From Przewalskia tangutica (Eukaryota > Streptophyta > Magnoliopsida > Solanales > Solanaceae): a stretch of DNA of 64,000 bases. The stretch covers positions 30,782,485 through 30,846,484 of the forward strand of contig CM056725.1 of NCBI GenBank assembly GCA_029844215.1, written 5' to 3'. Below the pieces are notes generated by a model. It was not told the DNA's origin. It ran no database searches and saw only the letters and a program-made list of their open reading frames with translations. Positions 11,400 through 23,353 of the stretch are shown here, in pieces (within the stretch, counting starts at the first letter, position 1; each line of letters opens with the position of its first letter). Made by a program: the position numbers and the translations under genes.

Positions 11400-12365
11400 C
11401 GTCGAATGTTCCTTCTAAGTCTCAAAACAAACGCGCGCCAGTATAGTCTTCACTACTATACTTACGAGAACAAACCTGCCAAACATGGCCACAGAAACAA
11501 CTGCGCAAAATACTTATATCCAAGTCCACGAGGAAACACCTCTAACATCACCACAACCACCTCTCTCCAGGGTCTAAAATATACTTCCTTCGTACCTTCT
11601 CTCTACAAAAGAAATGATCACACCTATGCTCGCCATACATGCTCACTTCTCTTTACTCGTCGTAGATACCACTTTGTCACTTTGCACGAGGCATTAACCT
11701 TCTCAGCGACCCAACAAATGGCACCACTTTTGTCCCTTTGTCGCGAGCCTTGCTCGACGACCAACAAATGGTACCGGCCGCTTGCGATCCACGAGGATGT
11801 CGTACACTCGAACTCTTACCACACTGACACGGCCGGTTTCCAAAACTCGGGGTTACTATCCCTAACGTGGTCATCATTAACTGGGAACACTTTGGATGGA
11901 TCTCCGATACTATCCCGATCATATCAATACGAAAGACCGGACGTACTGCCTCCTAAGTCGGACGGCAATTGCTAACATATAGGCAACCTGGCCTATTCTT
12001 CACATGAACTCGCGGCCCAAAGTAACTCGGGCTAAGTTTTCCTCTGCTTCAAAACTCGTCACACCCTAACCGGGTGGTACTTTCAAGAAGACCGGCCAAC
12101 TCGAACTCTAAGCGTCGTCGCCGATTATCCGCACGATTTCTCAGAGCTGCCAGAACCTCTTCTAGACAAGCTTTACCCTATCCACAGTCTGCTGGGACAA
12201 GCCTGAACCAACTAACTGAACCTTGCCAACATCGAACCAATCGACCGACAATTTACACTTCCGCCCCAACAAGGCCTCATAAGGCGACACTCGAAAACTG
12301 AAATGGTAGCTTAAACACTCCCTCCGCAGGAGACAACAATCCCCACAACTACCTCTGAAATACAC
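11400..12365 (-). pseudogene. E2 integrase C-terminal and chromodomain-region remnant
   Basis: On the minus strand at about 12180-12330 reads VSPYEALLGRKCKLSVDWFDVG, the conserved segment of chromovirus integrase after the catalytic core (typically SPYEALYGRKC). Nearer 11900 a frame with ALPSDLGG and RDPSK-like residues matches the integrase tail that precedes the chromodomain. The catalytic core, RNase H and reverse transcriptase are absent. Stops and frame changes are frequent, partly perhaps from sequencing error. The homologous intact-order version is in E3 at 48917-49756. Confidence 0.75.
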
Positions 12366-13269
12366 ACACTGGCCCGAGGGCGAATGCGATTCTCGAGACT
12401 CACCGAGTTCCTAACCCCGCTTGGTAAAACTTTGAAACAAAAACAGCGTACCACTGGCTCCACTGCTCGTCTTAAGGTGAAGGTAGGCACCCGTGCGCAG
12501 CCTTACAACCTTTACGATAACTCAACACAGCCGAGTAAACGGTCCCGATCAAGAAGAACATGATGGGCTGCCCCCATCGGCCCGACCACTGGTCGAACGC
12601 ATCCACGAACTCGTACGCTGGTTAACTAAACTTGGGCCTAACACCCTCACAACCCTAACACAAGGCGGGACCACCACAACTGACCCCACCACCAAACAGG
12701 CCGCGGGTTGACCCGCATCATGGCCTCAATCCGACCCGGCAACGCGCACAACACTAGCTCCCCGATCCGGAACAATCTCACTAATCATGTTTCGAAAACC
12801 TAGCGGTCTTCTTAGCTCAACTACCCCCTTTCATTCCACACTACTAGGGACCTATCCCAACATAACTCACGTGCACTATGCACTTCCAATAAGGGTCAAA
12901 CATAACACTACACCTTTTCTCGAGATGTCCTCACCTCTAAGGTCTTTACGTAAAAAGCTCTAAGGCTCAAACCTTCTCTATCCCCCAAAATCTTACTCGG
13001 TTAAACAACCATGATCTAATCACGACTAACACACTGCTATCAGAACATAGCACTTAAGGTATACTCACCTTATCACACATACTGATTTCTAGAGGGTTAA
13101 AGATATATCTATATCTCTCGCCCACTCCCTTAGTCGTTCTAATCAAACCCGCCTGCAGTGGCGATAACTGGAAGGTGGCGACTACCCATCGATCACGAAG
13201 GCTAAGTCCTCCTACAAGGACACTCTTTCGACATCGGACTCGGCGGTCATAGGTACAACAAGTACCAAC
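12366..13269 (-). other. Unassigned spacer between pol and gag remnants of E2
   Basis: About 0.9 kb has no recognised protein motif in any frame. It contains a block (about 12590-12740) with CTTGGGCCTAACACC, GGGACCACC and GGGTTGACCCGC that recurs in E1, E5 and E6, and more distantly in E4. It is absent from E3, where protease and reverse transcriptase occupy this position. Confidence 0.6.
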
Positions 13270-13883
13270 TAAAAGACGACATTCCCCGGGATGACGTCTG
13301 TCACACTGTGAACCGGAAGCCCTGGAGTTCTAACCAACTCCTGCATACCCCGAATGTCCTGAACTCCGTGGAAGACCACTCTGCACTGGCGGAGGTGCAT
13401 ATCAAATCTGCTGGTGAGGCGACTCGCCTTGAAAGTTACCAAAGGACCTTGCTACTCTGGCCCTCTTCTGCTGTCCTTCGTTCACCCGTTGATCTCTACG
13501 TTTCTCGGCCTGCTGCGCATAAGCCCGTACACAGGCCATGCTCAAGCCTAACTGAAGAATTACTCTTGCACAACCCTCTTTTAGATAGTCCTCAAGACTC
13601 GCGGTACATCGGTATACTCTCTGGTAGCCAAATCTATAGCTAGTAATGAGGTTGCTTCTTTGCGATCTATATTCACCGTTCGTGGCCGCGAATCAAGGTT
13701 CAAATATCATGGCCGCAGAGGAATCGCGCCGCCGTGCTAAACTCTTTGGGGCTAGTGACGCGAGAACTCCCCGAATGAAGCACCACCCAAGGTGATAATT
13801 GGGCTGTGCCCACGTAACCCTCAGATTTACTCAGCGGCTCCTCGATCGCTTGCCTCACGGCCCGGGTTGCCTACGCGAGGCAT
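13270..13883 (-). pseudogene. E2 gag, internally deleted
   Basis: A start ATG at 13883 opens MPRVGNPGREAS about 190 bases from the primer binding site, the expected place for gag. After frame changes the minus strand reads LGLSMACVRAYAQQAEKRRDQ at about 13470-13540, which resembles the end of the chromovirus capsid region (family pattern: VYVQQVEEEKLRDRE). A basic serine- and glutamine-rich tail follows. The central capsid region, with the PPEFYGS motif seen in E3, is missing. It could not form a normal capsid unless the frame breaks are sequencing errors. Confidence 0.65.
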
Positions 13884-14071
13884 AACGATAAGTGGAAAGA
13901 ATTTCGTCAGAGGTCCAACTTACAACACGCTCTAAGGCACGATCTCGAGTGAGAAGAATAGAAACCAATCCTAAATATCCTATAGCCTCCCGATTATTGG
14001 TGTGGTGCACAACACACCGATAATCAAGACTCTACTGGATACGGTCTGTAGACACTTTCCGAGGATTAACT

Positions 14072-14083
14072 GCTCTGATACCA
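14072..14083 (-). promoter_or_regulatory. E2 primer binding site, tRNA-iMet
   Basis: The minus strand reads TGGTATCAGAGC, the complement of the initiator methionine tRNA 3' end, four bases inside the 5' LTR. This copy is canonical, which makes it a reference for the altered sites in E1, E4, E5 and E6. Confidence 0.95.
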
Positions 14084-14087
14084 CTTT

Positions 14088-17000
14088 TGTCACGACCCGA
14101 TTCCGGGCCCGTGACTGGTGCCTTACCCCGGGCACCCTAGTGATACAACATCAGAGTAATCAGCGGAATATAAAACGATACAAGACATATTATGAAATAT
14201 GAAACAATAACTGAGAAAACTTGCCTTTCGATATATAAATAATGACAACTTTTTCAACATGCAGTTTAATCCTTTTTACAACCCCGCCCACAACAAGATT
14301 CTACGAAAGATATGATAACAACGACGGGGCGGGGCCCGTCATACCACGAATGTAGCACCTACGACAACAGGGGACTATACGAAGATAAGCCTCGAGAAGC
14401 GGAGCTTCCCAAAAGCCGAATCGTGACCAAGAGCGAGGATCAACGATCGGTGTACCTTTACCGCGGCATGAACGCAGCCCGGCGAGGTCGATAACAGTGC
14501 CGGTATGTGAAATCGAAAATAAATCGTAAATGAAATCATAGTAGTCATATAAAGCAGGAGACATGTATGATAACCAAACTACAGTTTACAACAAAGCAGT
14601 CATGTCAAGTCAGGGACTCACGCCCTCAAGTCATCACTCAAGTATAACAAGGGGTCTCAGGCCCACAACATCAATCATGCAGTGGAATACCTTCCTCACC
14701 GCCAGCCTATGATATAAAAGCACGAAGGAACACACATGAACACCGGTCCCACTGTGTCATAATAAAATCAGACGGTAAGTACGAAGGCATAGCCGACTAC
14801 TAACACCCACAGTACCAACAAGGTCATGAACTGTATCATAAGATCTGTCTAGACCGTCACATGATCAAAGCTGGCCACTTGCCCGCAGTATCAATGTACG
14901 CGTCTAACCTCGAACTCCGCGACTCGCGTGAGGCCAATCTCATCGGCCCGCATGAGGTATTCCCGCATCGAGGGTAGCTACTCCCGCATCGCCCCGACTT
15001 CCGAGTCCGCATAGCCAAGGACCGCGTGCCCATAAAGGACGACGCTAACACGGAACTCGTAGCTCGCGTAGGCCAATCTCATCGCCCGCGTGAGGTATTC
15101 CCGCGTCGAGGGTAGCTACTCCGGCATCGCCCCGACTTCCGAGTCCGTGATGGCCACGCGACCGCATGCCCATAAAGGACGCACGCTAACCTGGAACTCT
15201 CGTAGCTCCGCATAGGCCCCCAGGACCCGCATGAGGTATTCTCGAATCATGGTCCCAGACCGCCTGAGTCTACCCCGCATCGGAGGGCAGCTTAACCCCC
15301 GGAATCATCTCAAGAGATGAATGCCACAATACTATCATAACGACTGATAGTTAATAAGCACAATCAAGGGAAACCCCTTTACACAAACATCACAAGATAC
15401 TAACACACGTAGCATCCTAACACGTTTACTTATCAAAGCAACAAGAAAGTATTACAAGGCTATCACAAACCAATACAATCAAGTTGTTCACACAAGGTAC
15501 TTCCTACTATATGATCAACAAGATCGGGTTTTTATCCCCAAAGTACTTCATACATTAACTCTTTAAAAGATACGTTACTTTCACAAAAGTCACACAATAT
15601 CCGTAGTATATGAAAATAGAGTGATTATCTTTTTAAAGAAAATCAATTACTTCTCTTTGTAAAATCAAGTAGCAACATTCTTTTCCAATGTTCAAGTTTG
15701 CCTAATTTCCAATGTTCAAGTTTCTCATTTTTTTTGAAAGGTTTCGTAGTTCATAGTCTTATTCATTTAAGAATATAATTCTCCTTTAAACAATCTGAGA
15801 AACCTAAGCCTTATATGTGAGTAGGATATTCTTGTTTATTACAATCTTATTACAGCAGCCATGATCTAGGAAATATCATTTTGTCTCATCTTAGCTTCAT
15901 GCAGATGGAAGCTTCTATCGTTTTAATAATACTTAATTAGTCAAAACATTTCCTTTTATTAACGCTGCAGTTGGTTTGTCGATACACATTCGATTTCAAA
16001 TCAAGAAACATTCTTAAGCCGTTATACCTAACTTCCCATAAAGCTAGTATAACTCTTAAGTTTTTCAAAACCAAGTATATTACTTCTTTCAAAATGATTC
16101 AAAAAAAATCTTTTGAAATACTTCAAGTTCTTTATTAACACATAACAAGCCAGTTATAGTTCAAATCAGTTACCTTTTAAAGACCACAAGTATTTTCTTA
16201 CCAACATAAAGCTGTTATAACCAACTTCCCATAAAGCCGTTATAACACTTTATGTTTTAAATCAACCAAATACGTTTAGCACATGTACGTCTACCGTACT
16301 ACATAGTTCACACATATCATGCTAGAAGAGATAGGAAGAGGTTCACATACCTCGCGACGAGTATCGACTAATAGCAAAACGCTCCAAGTACTTCCAACCG
16401 TCGGCTACTCCTTAAGCCAAGTAGATCGCGCCACACGTAGTACTTCAACCTATAAGGCCACAAGGCGCTTATTAACATTTAGATCCCTTCGTAGAACATT
16501 CTACGGAAATTGCAAAGACCTCCCCAACAACAGCGTAAATCTCATCCTTTATCGAGGCCGGCTATCAAGCCAACCAGGGGGGGGTTATGCATCTAACCCT
16601 AACGGGTACAATTCTACTCCACGGTACTACTACACAAGTCTACTGTAATACAGCCCTATGTAATTACAGTTCAGTATTCTTCTTTTAAATTCAGGCTTAA
16701 GTCGCAAGACATTGCCGTAAGTATTATTCAGGCTTAAGTCAAAAGACATTGCCGATAACTACGTTCAGTTCTATATATAGTATACTTCAACTATATATTC
16801 TACAATATGTAATTTCCAATTACAATAGAGGGACAAGATATTTACCTCGATAAGCCCATAATTATCCTAGTTAAAGTCGATCCTGGGCAATCGTTTAGCT
16901 CCAACTCCGAGCGCTCCAACCCGCTCTAAACTACCCTTAGAAGTTCTAACCAACTTCTACACAATACTCCAACTGACTATGGAGATTTCCCTAGGGTTTC

Positions 17001-17725
17001 GGTTTTGTGACTGACGGGAAGTATAATAGTATTTTCTGGGCTTTTCGTATAGGTATAACCTTAGAATACAACAAGGTATACGGCTAAGGTAATTTGGGCA
17101 TTATAACAATACTTTTGAGAGTATTTCTACCAAGAGAGGGGGGGTATTATACGAAAACAACTAGGCTGGGGGGGGGGGTACCCCACGGCCACACTACTAG
17201 GAGGGGAGAGGGCTCTCGCCAAGGGGCCTTTCAAAGGGAGAGGCTCTGACGAGAGTCGACAAGAGGGGAGAGGAGGGATTTTAACACTTAGGATTATGTA
17301 GGAATGGATGAATAAGTCTTCAAAGGGATGGGTATTTATAGGCCAAGTGAAGGCCAACCAATGGCAAAGATTGAGCCAAGTGCTACACAAGTGTAAGGCC
17401 AAGATTTGGGCATGTGTACATAGCCAACTTGCACACAAAATATCCTACCTACTACTTGACAAAACTCACCCAATTCGTCCCACGCTTTATCACACTCCAC
17501 CAACCAGAGGGTGACAAGTGTCGCCTCTCGTTGGTCCAAAATGTTTCGTCTCTCGAAAAATCCGCAAAAATTAGAAATGACATAGCGGAAATTCCCTACG
17601 AAAGTGTGGAAAACGTTTACTAAAAACGACTAAACCGGGTGTTATGCATAAATAAAATTCGCCAAGCACTTTAAGGCACAACTTTTCTACGCACGCCCCG
17701 TGCATACTGAAATACTGGGTATAAC
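14088..17725 (-). repeat. E2 5' LTR
   Basis: This is the sister of 7787-11380, in the same order and with nearly the same sequence. Many differences fall at CAG, CTG or CCG sites, for example AAATCAGTTACC here (16163) against AAATCGATTACC there. A TATA box (TATTTATA, 17333-17340) lies about 390 bases from the LTR start at 17725, so transcription on the minus strand would begin near 17300. The terminal A of TATAACA is missing. Confidence 0.9.
17333..17340 (-). promoter_or_regulatory. TATA box of the E2 5' LTR
   Basis: The coding strand reads CTATAAATACCC. The same box lies at matching positions in the LTRs of E1, E5, E6 and S1. Confidence 0.65.
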
Positions 17726-17730
17726 GGTGT
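17726..17730. repeat. Right target duplication of E2 (GGTGT)
   Basis: It is identical to 7782-7786. The E1 LTR continues with ACCTTTACTGC directly after it. Confidence 0.92.
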
Positions 17731-20700
17731 ACCTTTACTGCATGAACGCACCCCGGCGAGGTCGATAACAGTACCAAGTATGTGAAATGAAAATAAATCA
17801 GAAATGAAATCATAGTAGTCTATATAAAGCGGGAGACATGTATGATAACCAAACTACAATTCACAATAAATAAGCAAATATGTCAAGTCGTGACTCACGC
17901 CTCAAAGTTATCACAATAAAACCGTGACGGCAAGTACGAAGGCATAGCCGACTACTAAGACCCACGCACCAAAAATACCACAAAGCGTATCCCGAGGTCT
18001 TTCTAGACCGCACCACATGATCGAAGGCCGCCACTCGCCCGCAATATCAATGCGCGTCTATCCACGAACTCTCGCTGACTCCGCATAGGTCACCCATGCA
18101 CCCGCACGAGGTATTCCTCGAATCATGGTCCTGCATCACCGAGGTATACCGCATCGGGCGGCTAACCTCGGTATCCGCCTAGGCTCCCGCAGCCCGCATA
18201 GTCTCAAAAGACCGCATAGTCTCAGCGGACCGCATGGGAATCCCCGATCGGGCTAAACACCGAATGATCAATCTCGGCTACCGCGACTCCGCGTAGTCAC
18301 AAGGATCTGCATAGCCGTAGAGACCCGCATCGAGGTGGCAAGCCCTCGGTATAATAAGTCAAGGGTATGTGATACAATAACAAGATAACGGCTTAACGTT
18401 TGACAACGTAAGCACAACAAGAGTGACCCCCTTACACAATAATCACAAGATACTAACACACGTAGCATCCTAACATGCTTACTTATCAAATCAACAAGAA
18501 AGTATTACAAGGCTATCACAAACCAATACAATCAAGTTATTCACACAAGGTACTTTCTACTAACAAGTTCGGATACCTATCCCCAAAGTACTTCATACAT
18601 TAAATCTTTAAAAGATACGTTACTTCACAAAAACCACACAATACTTGTAGTATATGAAAATAGAGTGATTATCTTTTTAAAGTAAATCAATTACTTCTCT
18701 TTGTAAAATCAAGTAGCAACATTCTTTTCCAATGTTCAAGTTTGCCTAATTTCCAATGTTCAAGTTTGCCTAGTTTCCAATGTTCAAGTTTGCCTAGTTT
18801 CCAATGTTCAAGTTTGCCTTTTTTAGAAAGGTTCCGTAGTTCATAGTCTTATTCATTTAAGAATATAATTCTCCTTTAAACTATCTGAGAAACATAAGTC
18901 TTATATGTGAGTAGGATATTCTTGTTTATAACAATCTTATTACAAGACCATGATCTAGAAATATCATTTTGTCTCATCTTAGCTTACATGCGGATGGAAG
19001 TTTCTACCGGTTTTAATAATACTTAATTATTAAAAACATTTCCTATTAACGCCGCAGTTGGTTTGTCGATACACATTCGATTTCCAAAATCAAGAAACAT
19101 TCTTAAGACGTTATACCTAACTTTCCATAAAGCTAGTATAACTCTTAAGTTTTCAAAACAAATCAAGTATTACTTCTTCTTTCGAAATGATTCAAAAATC
19201 TTTTGAAATACTTCAAGTTCTTTATTAACACATAACACGCCAGTTATAGTTCTAATCCGGTAGCTGTTAACAACCACAAGTATTTTCTTACCAACATAAA
19301 GTTGTTATAACCAACTTCCCATAAAGTCGTTATAACACTTTATGTTTTAAACCAATCAAATACATTTAGCACATGTACGTCTACCGTACTACATAGTTCA
19401 CACATATCATGCTAGAAGAGATAGGAAGAGGTTCACATACCTCGCGACGATTATCGACTAATAGCAAAACGCTCCAAGTACTTCCAACTGTCGGCTACTC
19501 CTTTAAGCCAAGTAGATCGCGCCACACGTAGTACTTCAACCTATAAGGCCACAAGGCGCTTATTAACATTTAGATCCCTTCGTAGAACATTCTACAGAAA
19601 ATTCGGCAGCACCTCCCCCCCCCGCAACAGCGTAAATCTCCTCCTCTATCGGGGCCGGCTACCAAGCCAACCAGGGGGGGGTTATACGTTTAATCCGGAC
19701 GTGCACAATTCTACCTCACAGAAAAGCTACACAAGTCTACTGTAATACAGTCCTATGTAAATACAGTTCAGTACTCTTCTTTCGAAAAGGTTTCTTATTA
19801 TTCAGGCTTAAGTCAAAAGACATTGCCGATAACAACGTTCAGTACTATATATAGTATACTTCAACTATATAATCTAACAACATGTAATTTCCAATTACAA
19901 TAGGGGGACAAGATATTTACCTCGATAAGCCCATAATTATCCGAGTTTAAATGTCGATCCTGAGCAAGGTTTAGCTCCTACTCCGTGCGCTCCGACCCGC
20001 TCCAAACAACCCTTAGGAGTTCTAACCAACTTCTACTTAATACTCCAACTAACTATGGAGATTTTCCTTAGGGTTTCGGTTTTGTGACTGAAGGGAAGTA
20101 TAATAGTATTTCTGGGCTTTTTGTAAAGGTATAACCTTAGAATACTACAAGGTATATGGCTAAGGTAATTTGGGCATTATAACAATACTTTTGAGAGTAT
20201 TTCTAACAAGAGGGGGGGTATTATACGAAGACAACTAGGCTAGGGGGGGGTACACTCTCGGCTAGCACCCCTAGAGGGGGGGTGCTCTCGGCCACAAGGG
20301 GGAGGCCCTCGGCCGAACTCAACACAAGGGGAGGGAGAAGGAGAGCTTTCAAGACTTAGGCAATTTTGTGGATGAATTAGTCTTCAAAGGGGTGGGTATT
20401 TATAGGTCAAGTGAAGGCCAACCAATGGCCAAGATCTTGCCAAGTGCAAGGCAAGTGTAGGGCCAAGATCTTGCCAAGTGCACCTTATCCATCTACCACC
20501 AAAATATCCTACCAACCCCTTGACCAAACAATGGCCATTCGGCCAACCCCCTTTACCGCCCAAGGTGTTCCAATGAGAGGGTGACAAGTGTCGCCCTCTT
20601 GTTGGTCCAAAATGTTTCGTCTCTAAAAATCCGTAAAAATTAAAAATGACATAGCGGAAATTCCCTACGAAAGTCGTGGAAAGCGTTTAGTCGAAAACGA

Positions 20701-20805
20701 CTCTAATCGGGTGTTGTGAACAAAAAGAATTCGCCAAGCCTAAATCACAAGTTCAAATTTTTCACGCACGCCCCACGCACATACTCCGAAATACGGGGTA
20801 TAACA
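17731..20805 (-). repeat. E1 3' LTR, main part
   Basis: It continues from 7786 and ends GGGGTATAACA at 20805. It has a TATA box at 20397-20404 and a GGGTGACAAGTGTCGCCC dyad near 20578. Bases 20384-20587 are essentially identical to 26367-26570 in the sister LTR, a sign of recent insertion. Confidence 0.9.
18726..18819 (-). repeat. 24-base minisatellite, four copies
   Basis: TTTCCAATGTTCAAGTTTGC is the conserved core of a 24-base unit repeated four times. The sister LTR has the same four copies at about 24713-24806. E2's LTRs have two. Confidence 0.9.
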
Positions 20806-20820
20806 TTCTCCCCTCTTTAG
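20806..20820 (-). promoter_or_regulatory. E1 polypurine tract
   Basis: TTCTCCCCTCTTTAG on the plus strand gives a purine run next to the 3' LTR start on the coding strand. Confidence 0.75.
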
Positions 20821-20835
20821 AAACATTCGTCCCGA

Positions 20836-21590
20836 ATGTTCCTTCTAAGTCTCAAAACAAACGCGCGCCAGTATAGTATTCACTACTATACTTACGAGGA
20901 CAAACCTGTCACTCATGGCCACCGAAACAACTGCGCAAAATGCTTACATCCAAGTCCACGGGGAAGCACCTCTAATATCATAAAGCATACCACTTTTGTC
21001 ACTTTGCCGCGAGGTTCTAGTGTCACTCCGGCGACCCAACAAATGGTACCGGGCTGCATGCGATCACTGAAGATGTCGTACATTCGAACTCTTACCACAT
21101 TTCGATCATCGCTTGAAGATCCAAAACTCGGGTTATCATCTTCAACTTGGTCATCATTAGGAATACTCTGGATGGATCTCCGATTTCCTTCTCGAACATT
21201 ACACGAAAGACTGGACGCACTGCCTCCTAAGTCGGACGGCAAATGCTAACATATAGGCAACCTGGCCTATTCTTCACATGAACTCAAAGGCCCAAAGTAA
21301 CTCGGGCTAAGTTCCCTCTGTATTCCAAAACTCGTCACACCCAACCCGGGGTGGTACTTTCAAGAAGACCGACCGTCCAACTCGAACTCTGGCGTCGCCG
21401 ATTATCCGCACGATTTCTCCGAGCCGCCGTAACCTCTTCTAGACAAGCTTTTCTCTATCCACGATCTGTGGAACAAGCTGAACCAACTATCTCAATCACG
21501 CCAACATCGAACCAATCGACCGGCGACTCACACATCCGCCCCTACAAGGCTTCATAAGGCGACATCCGAACACTGAAATGGTAGCTTAAA
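20836..21590 (-). pseudogene. E1 integrase C-terminal remnant
   Basis: The minus strand gives a 109-residue open frame at 20913-21242 beginning MPSDLGGSASSLSC and containing IQSIPNDDQVEDD. This fits the diverged chromovirus integrase tail (family pattern ALPP..L..VHPVFHVS, then DDIQV). The segment at 21350-21590 aligns with E2's SPYEALLGRKC region at DNA level. No catalytic core is present. Confidence 0.65.
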
Positions 21591-22520
21591 CACTCCTTCA
21601 ACAGGAGACAACAATTCCCACAACTACCCCTGAAATCCACACACCGCCCGAGGCGAATGTGATTCGAGACTTACTGAGTTCCTAACCTTGCACGGTAAAA
21701 CCTCCGGAAAAGAAACACGCAACACGGGCTCCACTGTCGACATAAGGTGAAGGTAGGCACCTCGTGCAGCCTTTACAACCTTTCTGATATATCATCTCGC
21801 ATAACCCTCTGCCGAGTAAACGGTCTTTGCTAGAAGACAACACGGCTGACCTCCTCGGCCCAACTACTGGTCGAATGCATCCATGAAATCGTACGTTGGT
21901 TAACTAAACTTGGGCCTAACACCCTCGTGGCCCTACCACAAGGCGGGACCACCACAAACTGACCCCACCACCATACATGCCGCGGGTTGACCCACAACGT
22001 GGCCTCAACCCGACCCGGCAACGCGCAAAACGCTAGCTCCCTGAAGGAAAACTCTCACTAATCACGTTACGAAAACCTAGCGGTCTTCTTAGCTCAACTA
22101 CCCTCTTTCATTCCACACTACTCAGGGACTAATCCCACAAACATAACTCACGTGCACTATGCACTCCTATAAGGGTCAAACATAAACAATACATCTTTTT
22201 CTCGAGATGGCCTTACCTCTAAGGTCTCTACGTATAAAACTCTAAGGCTCACACCTTCTCTATCCCCAAAATCTTACTTGGTTAACTAACCAAGATTTCT
22301 AATCACCATTTACACAATGTTATCATAATATAACACTTAAGGTATACTCACCTTATCACACATACTAAACCCTAGAGGGTTAAAGATCTATCTGTATCTA
22401 CTGCTTCACTCCCCTTAGTCGTTCTAATCAAACCTGCCCCGTAGGGCGCATAGCTAAGGAAGGTGACGAACTACCCACCGATCCTGAAGGCTAAGTCCTC
22501 ATACAAGGACACTCTTCGAC
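21591..22520 (-). other. Unassigned spacer of E1
   Basis: This is the homologue of the E2 spacer at 12366-13269, including the CTTGGGCCTAACACC block near 21909. No protein motif was recognised. Short open frames here differ in frame from copy to copy. Confidence 0.6.
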
Positions 22521-23152
22521 ACTAGACCCTGACGGTCATAGGTACAACAAGTACCAACCAAAAGACGACATTCCCTGGGATGACGTCACACATCGTGAAC
22601 CGGAAACCCCGAGTTCGACCAACTCTGCGATACCCCAAACGCCACGAACCACGTGGAGGACCTTTACGCGGTGGATGCGCATAATCTGATTCTTGGTGAG
22701 GCGACTCGCCTCCAAAGATACCAAAGGGCCTTGCTGCTCGCTCTTCTCGTCGCCCTTCGTTAACCCGTCGATCTCTACGCTTTCGGCCACGCGCATAAGC
22801 CCGCATACGTGCCATGCTCAAGCCTAATCAAGAACTTACTTTTGCACAACCTTCCGTTGATATTCATCAAGACTCGCGACATCGGTATACTCTCGGTAGT
22901 CAAATCCATAGTTAGTAACAGGTCGCCTCCTTGAAATCTATATTCTCTGCTCCTGGCCGTGGGCGAAGGTTCAAATATCATGGCGCAGAGGAATCGCTGC
23001 CGCCAGCTAAACTCTCTTGGGGCTAGTGACGTCGCAGAACTCCCGAATGAAGCACCACCCAAGGTGATAATTGGGCTGTGCTCACGTAACCCTCAGATTT
23101 ACTCGCAGCCTCGGCCGCTTTGCCTCACGGCCGGGTTGCCTACGCGAGGCAT
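22521..23152 (-). pseudogene. E1 gag, internally deleted
   Basis: The start MPRVGNPAVRQ at 23152 is followed after frame changes by MARMRAYARGRKRRDRRVNEG near 22740-22821, the homologue of the gag capsid-end segment of E2. A basic tail of about 60 residues follows. The central capsid region and zinc knuckle are not seen. Confidence 0.65.
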
Positions 23153-23338
23153 AGCGGTAGTGGAAAGAAATACGTTAGAGGTCCAACTTACAACACCGCT
23201 CTAAGGCACGATCGCAGAGTGAGAAGCATAGAAACCAATCCTAAATAGCCTATAGCCTCACGATTATTGTGGTGCACAACACACCGATAATCAAGACTTC
23301 CATCGATACGGTCAGTAGACACTTTCCGAGGATTAATC

Positions 23339-23349
23339 GCTCGATACCA
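23339..23349 (-). promoter_or_regulatory. E1 primer binding site, altered
   Basis: The minus strand reads TGGTATCGAGC where E2 has TGGTATCAGAGC. The lost A turns CAG into CG. A real change here would impair tRNA pairing, so a base-calling artefact at a methylated CHG site is likely. Confidence 0.8.
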
Positions 23350-23353
23350 CTTT

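Larger units (their letters stand above)
7787..17725 (-). mobile_element. E2: complete non-autonomous chromovirus nested in the E1 LTR
   Basis: E2 is flanked by GGTGT duplications. Its 3' LTR is 7787-11380 (3594 bases), interior 11381-14087, and 5' LTR 14088-17725 (3638 bases). The primer binding site at 14072-14083 is the clean tRNA-iMet complement. The polypurine tract lies next to 11380. The interior of 2.7 kb holds a gag fragment and the integrase C-terminal end, with an unassigned spacer between. With no polymerase of its own it must have moved using enzymes from a related element. It is younger than E1 by position. Confidence 0.92.

Noticed and set aside
11406..11975. 189-codon plus-strand open frame in E2
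   Set aside because: It is antisense to the integrase-tail remnant, has no recognisable domain, and its frame is not kept in the homologous stretches of E1 (20836) and E5.
20384..20587. Two identical 67-residue frames at 20384-20587 and 26367-26570 as a conserved small gene
   Set aside because: Identity is explained by their place in the two LTRs of one element. The frame is not kept in the LTRs of E2 or E6.
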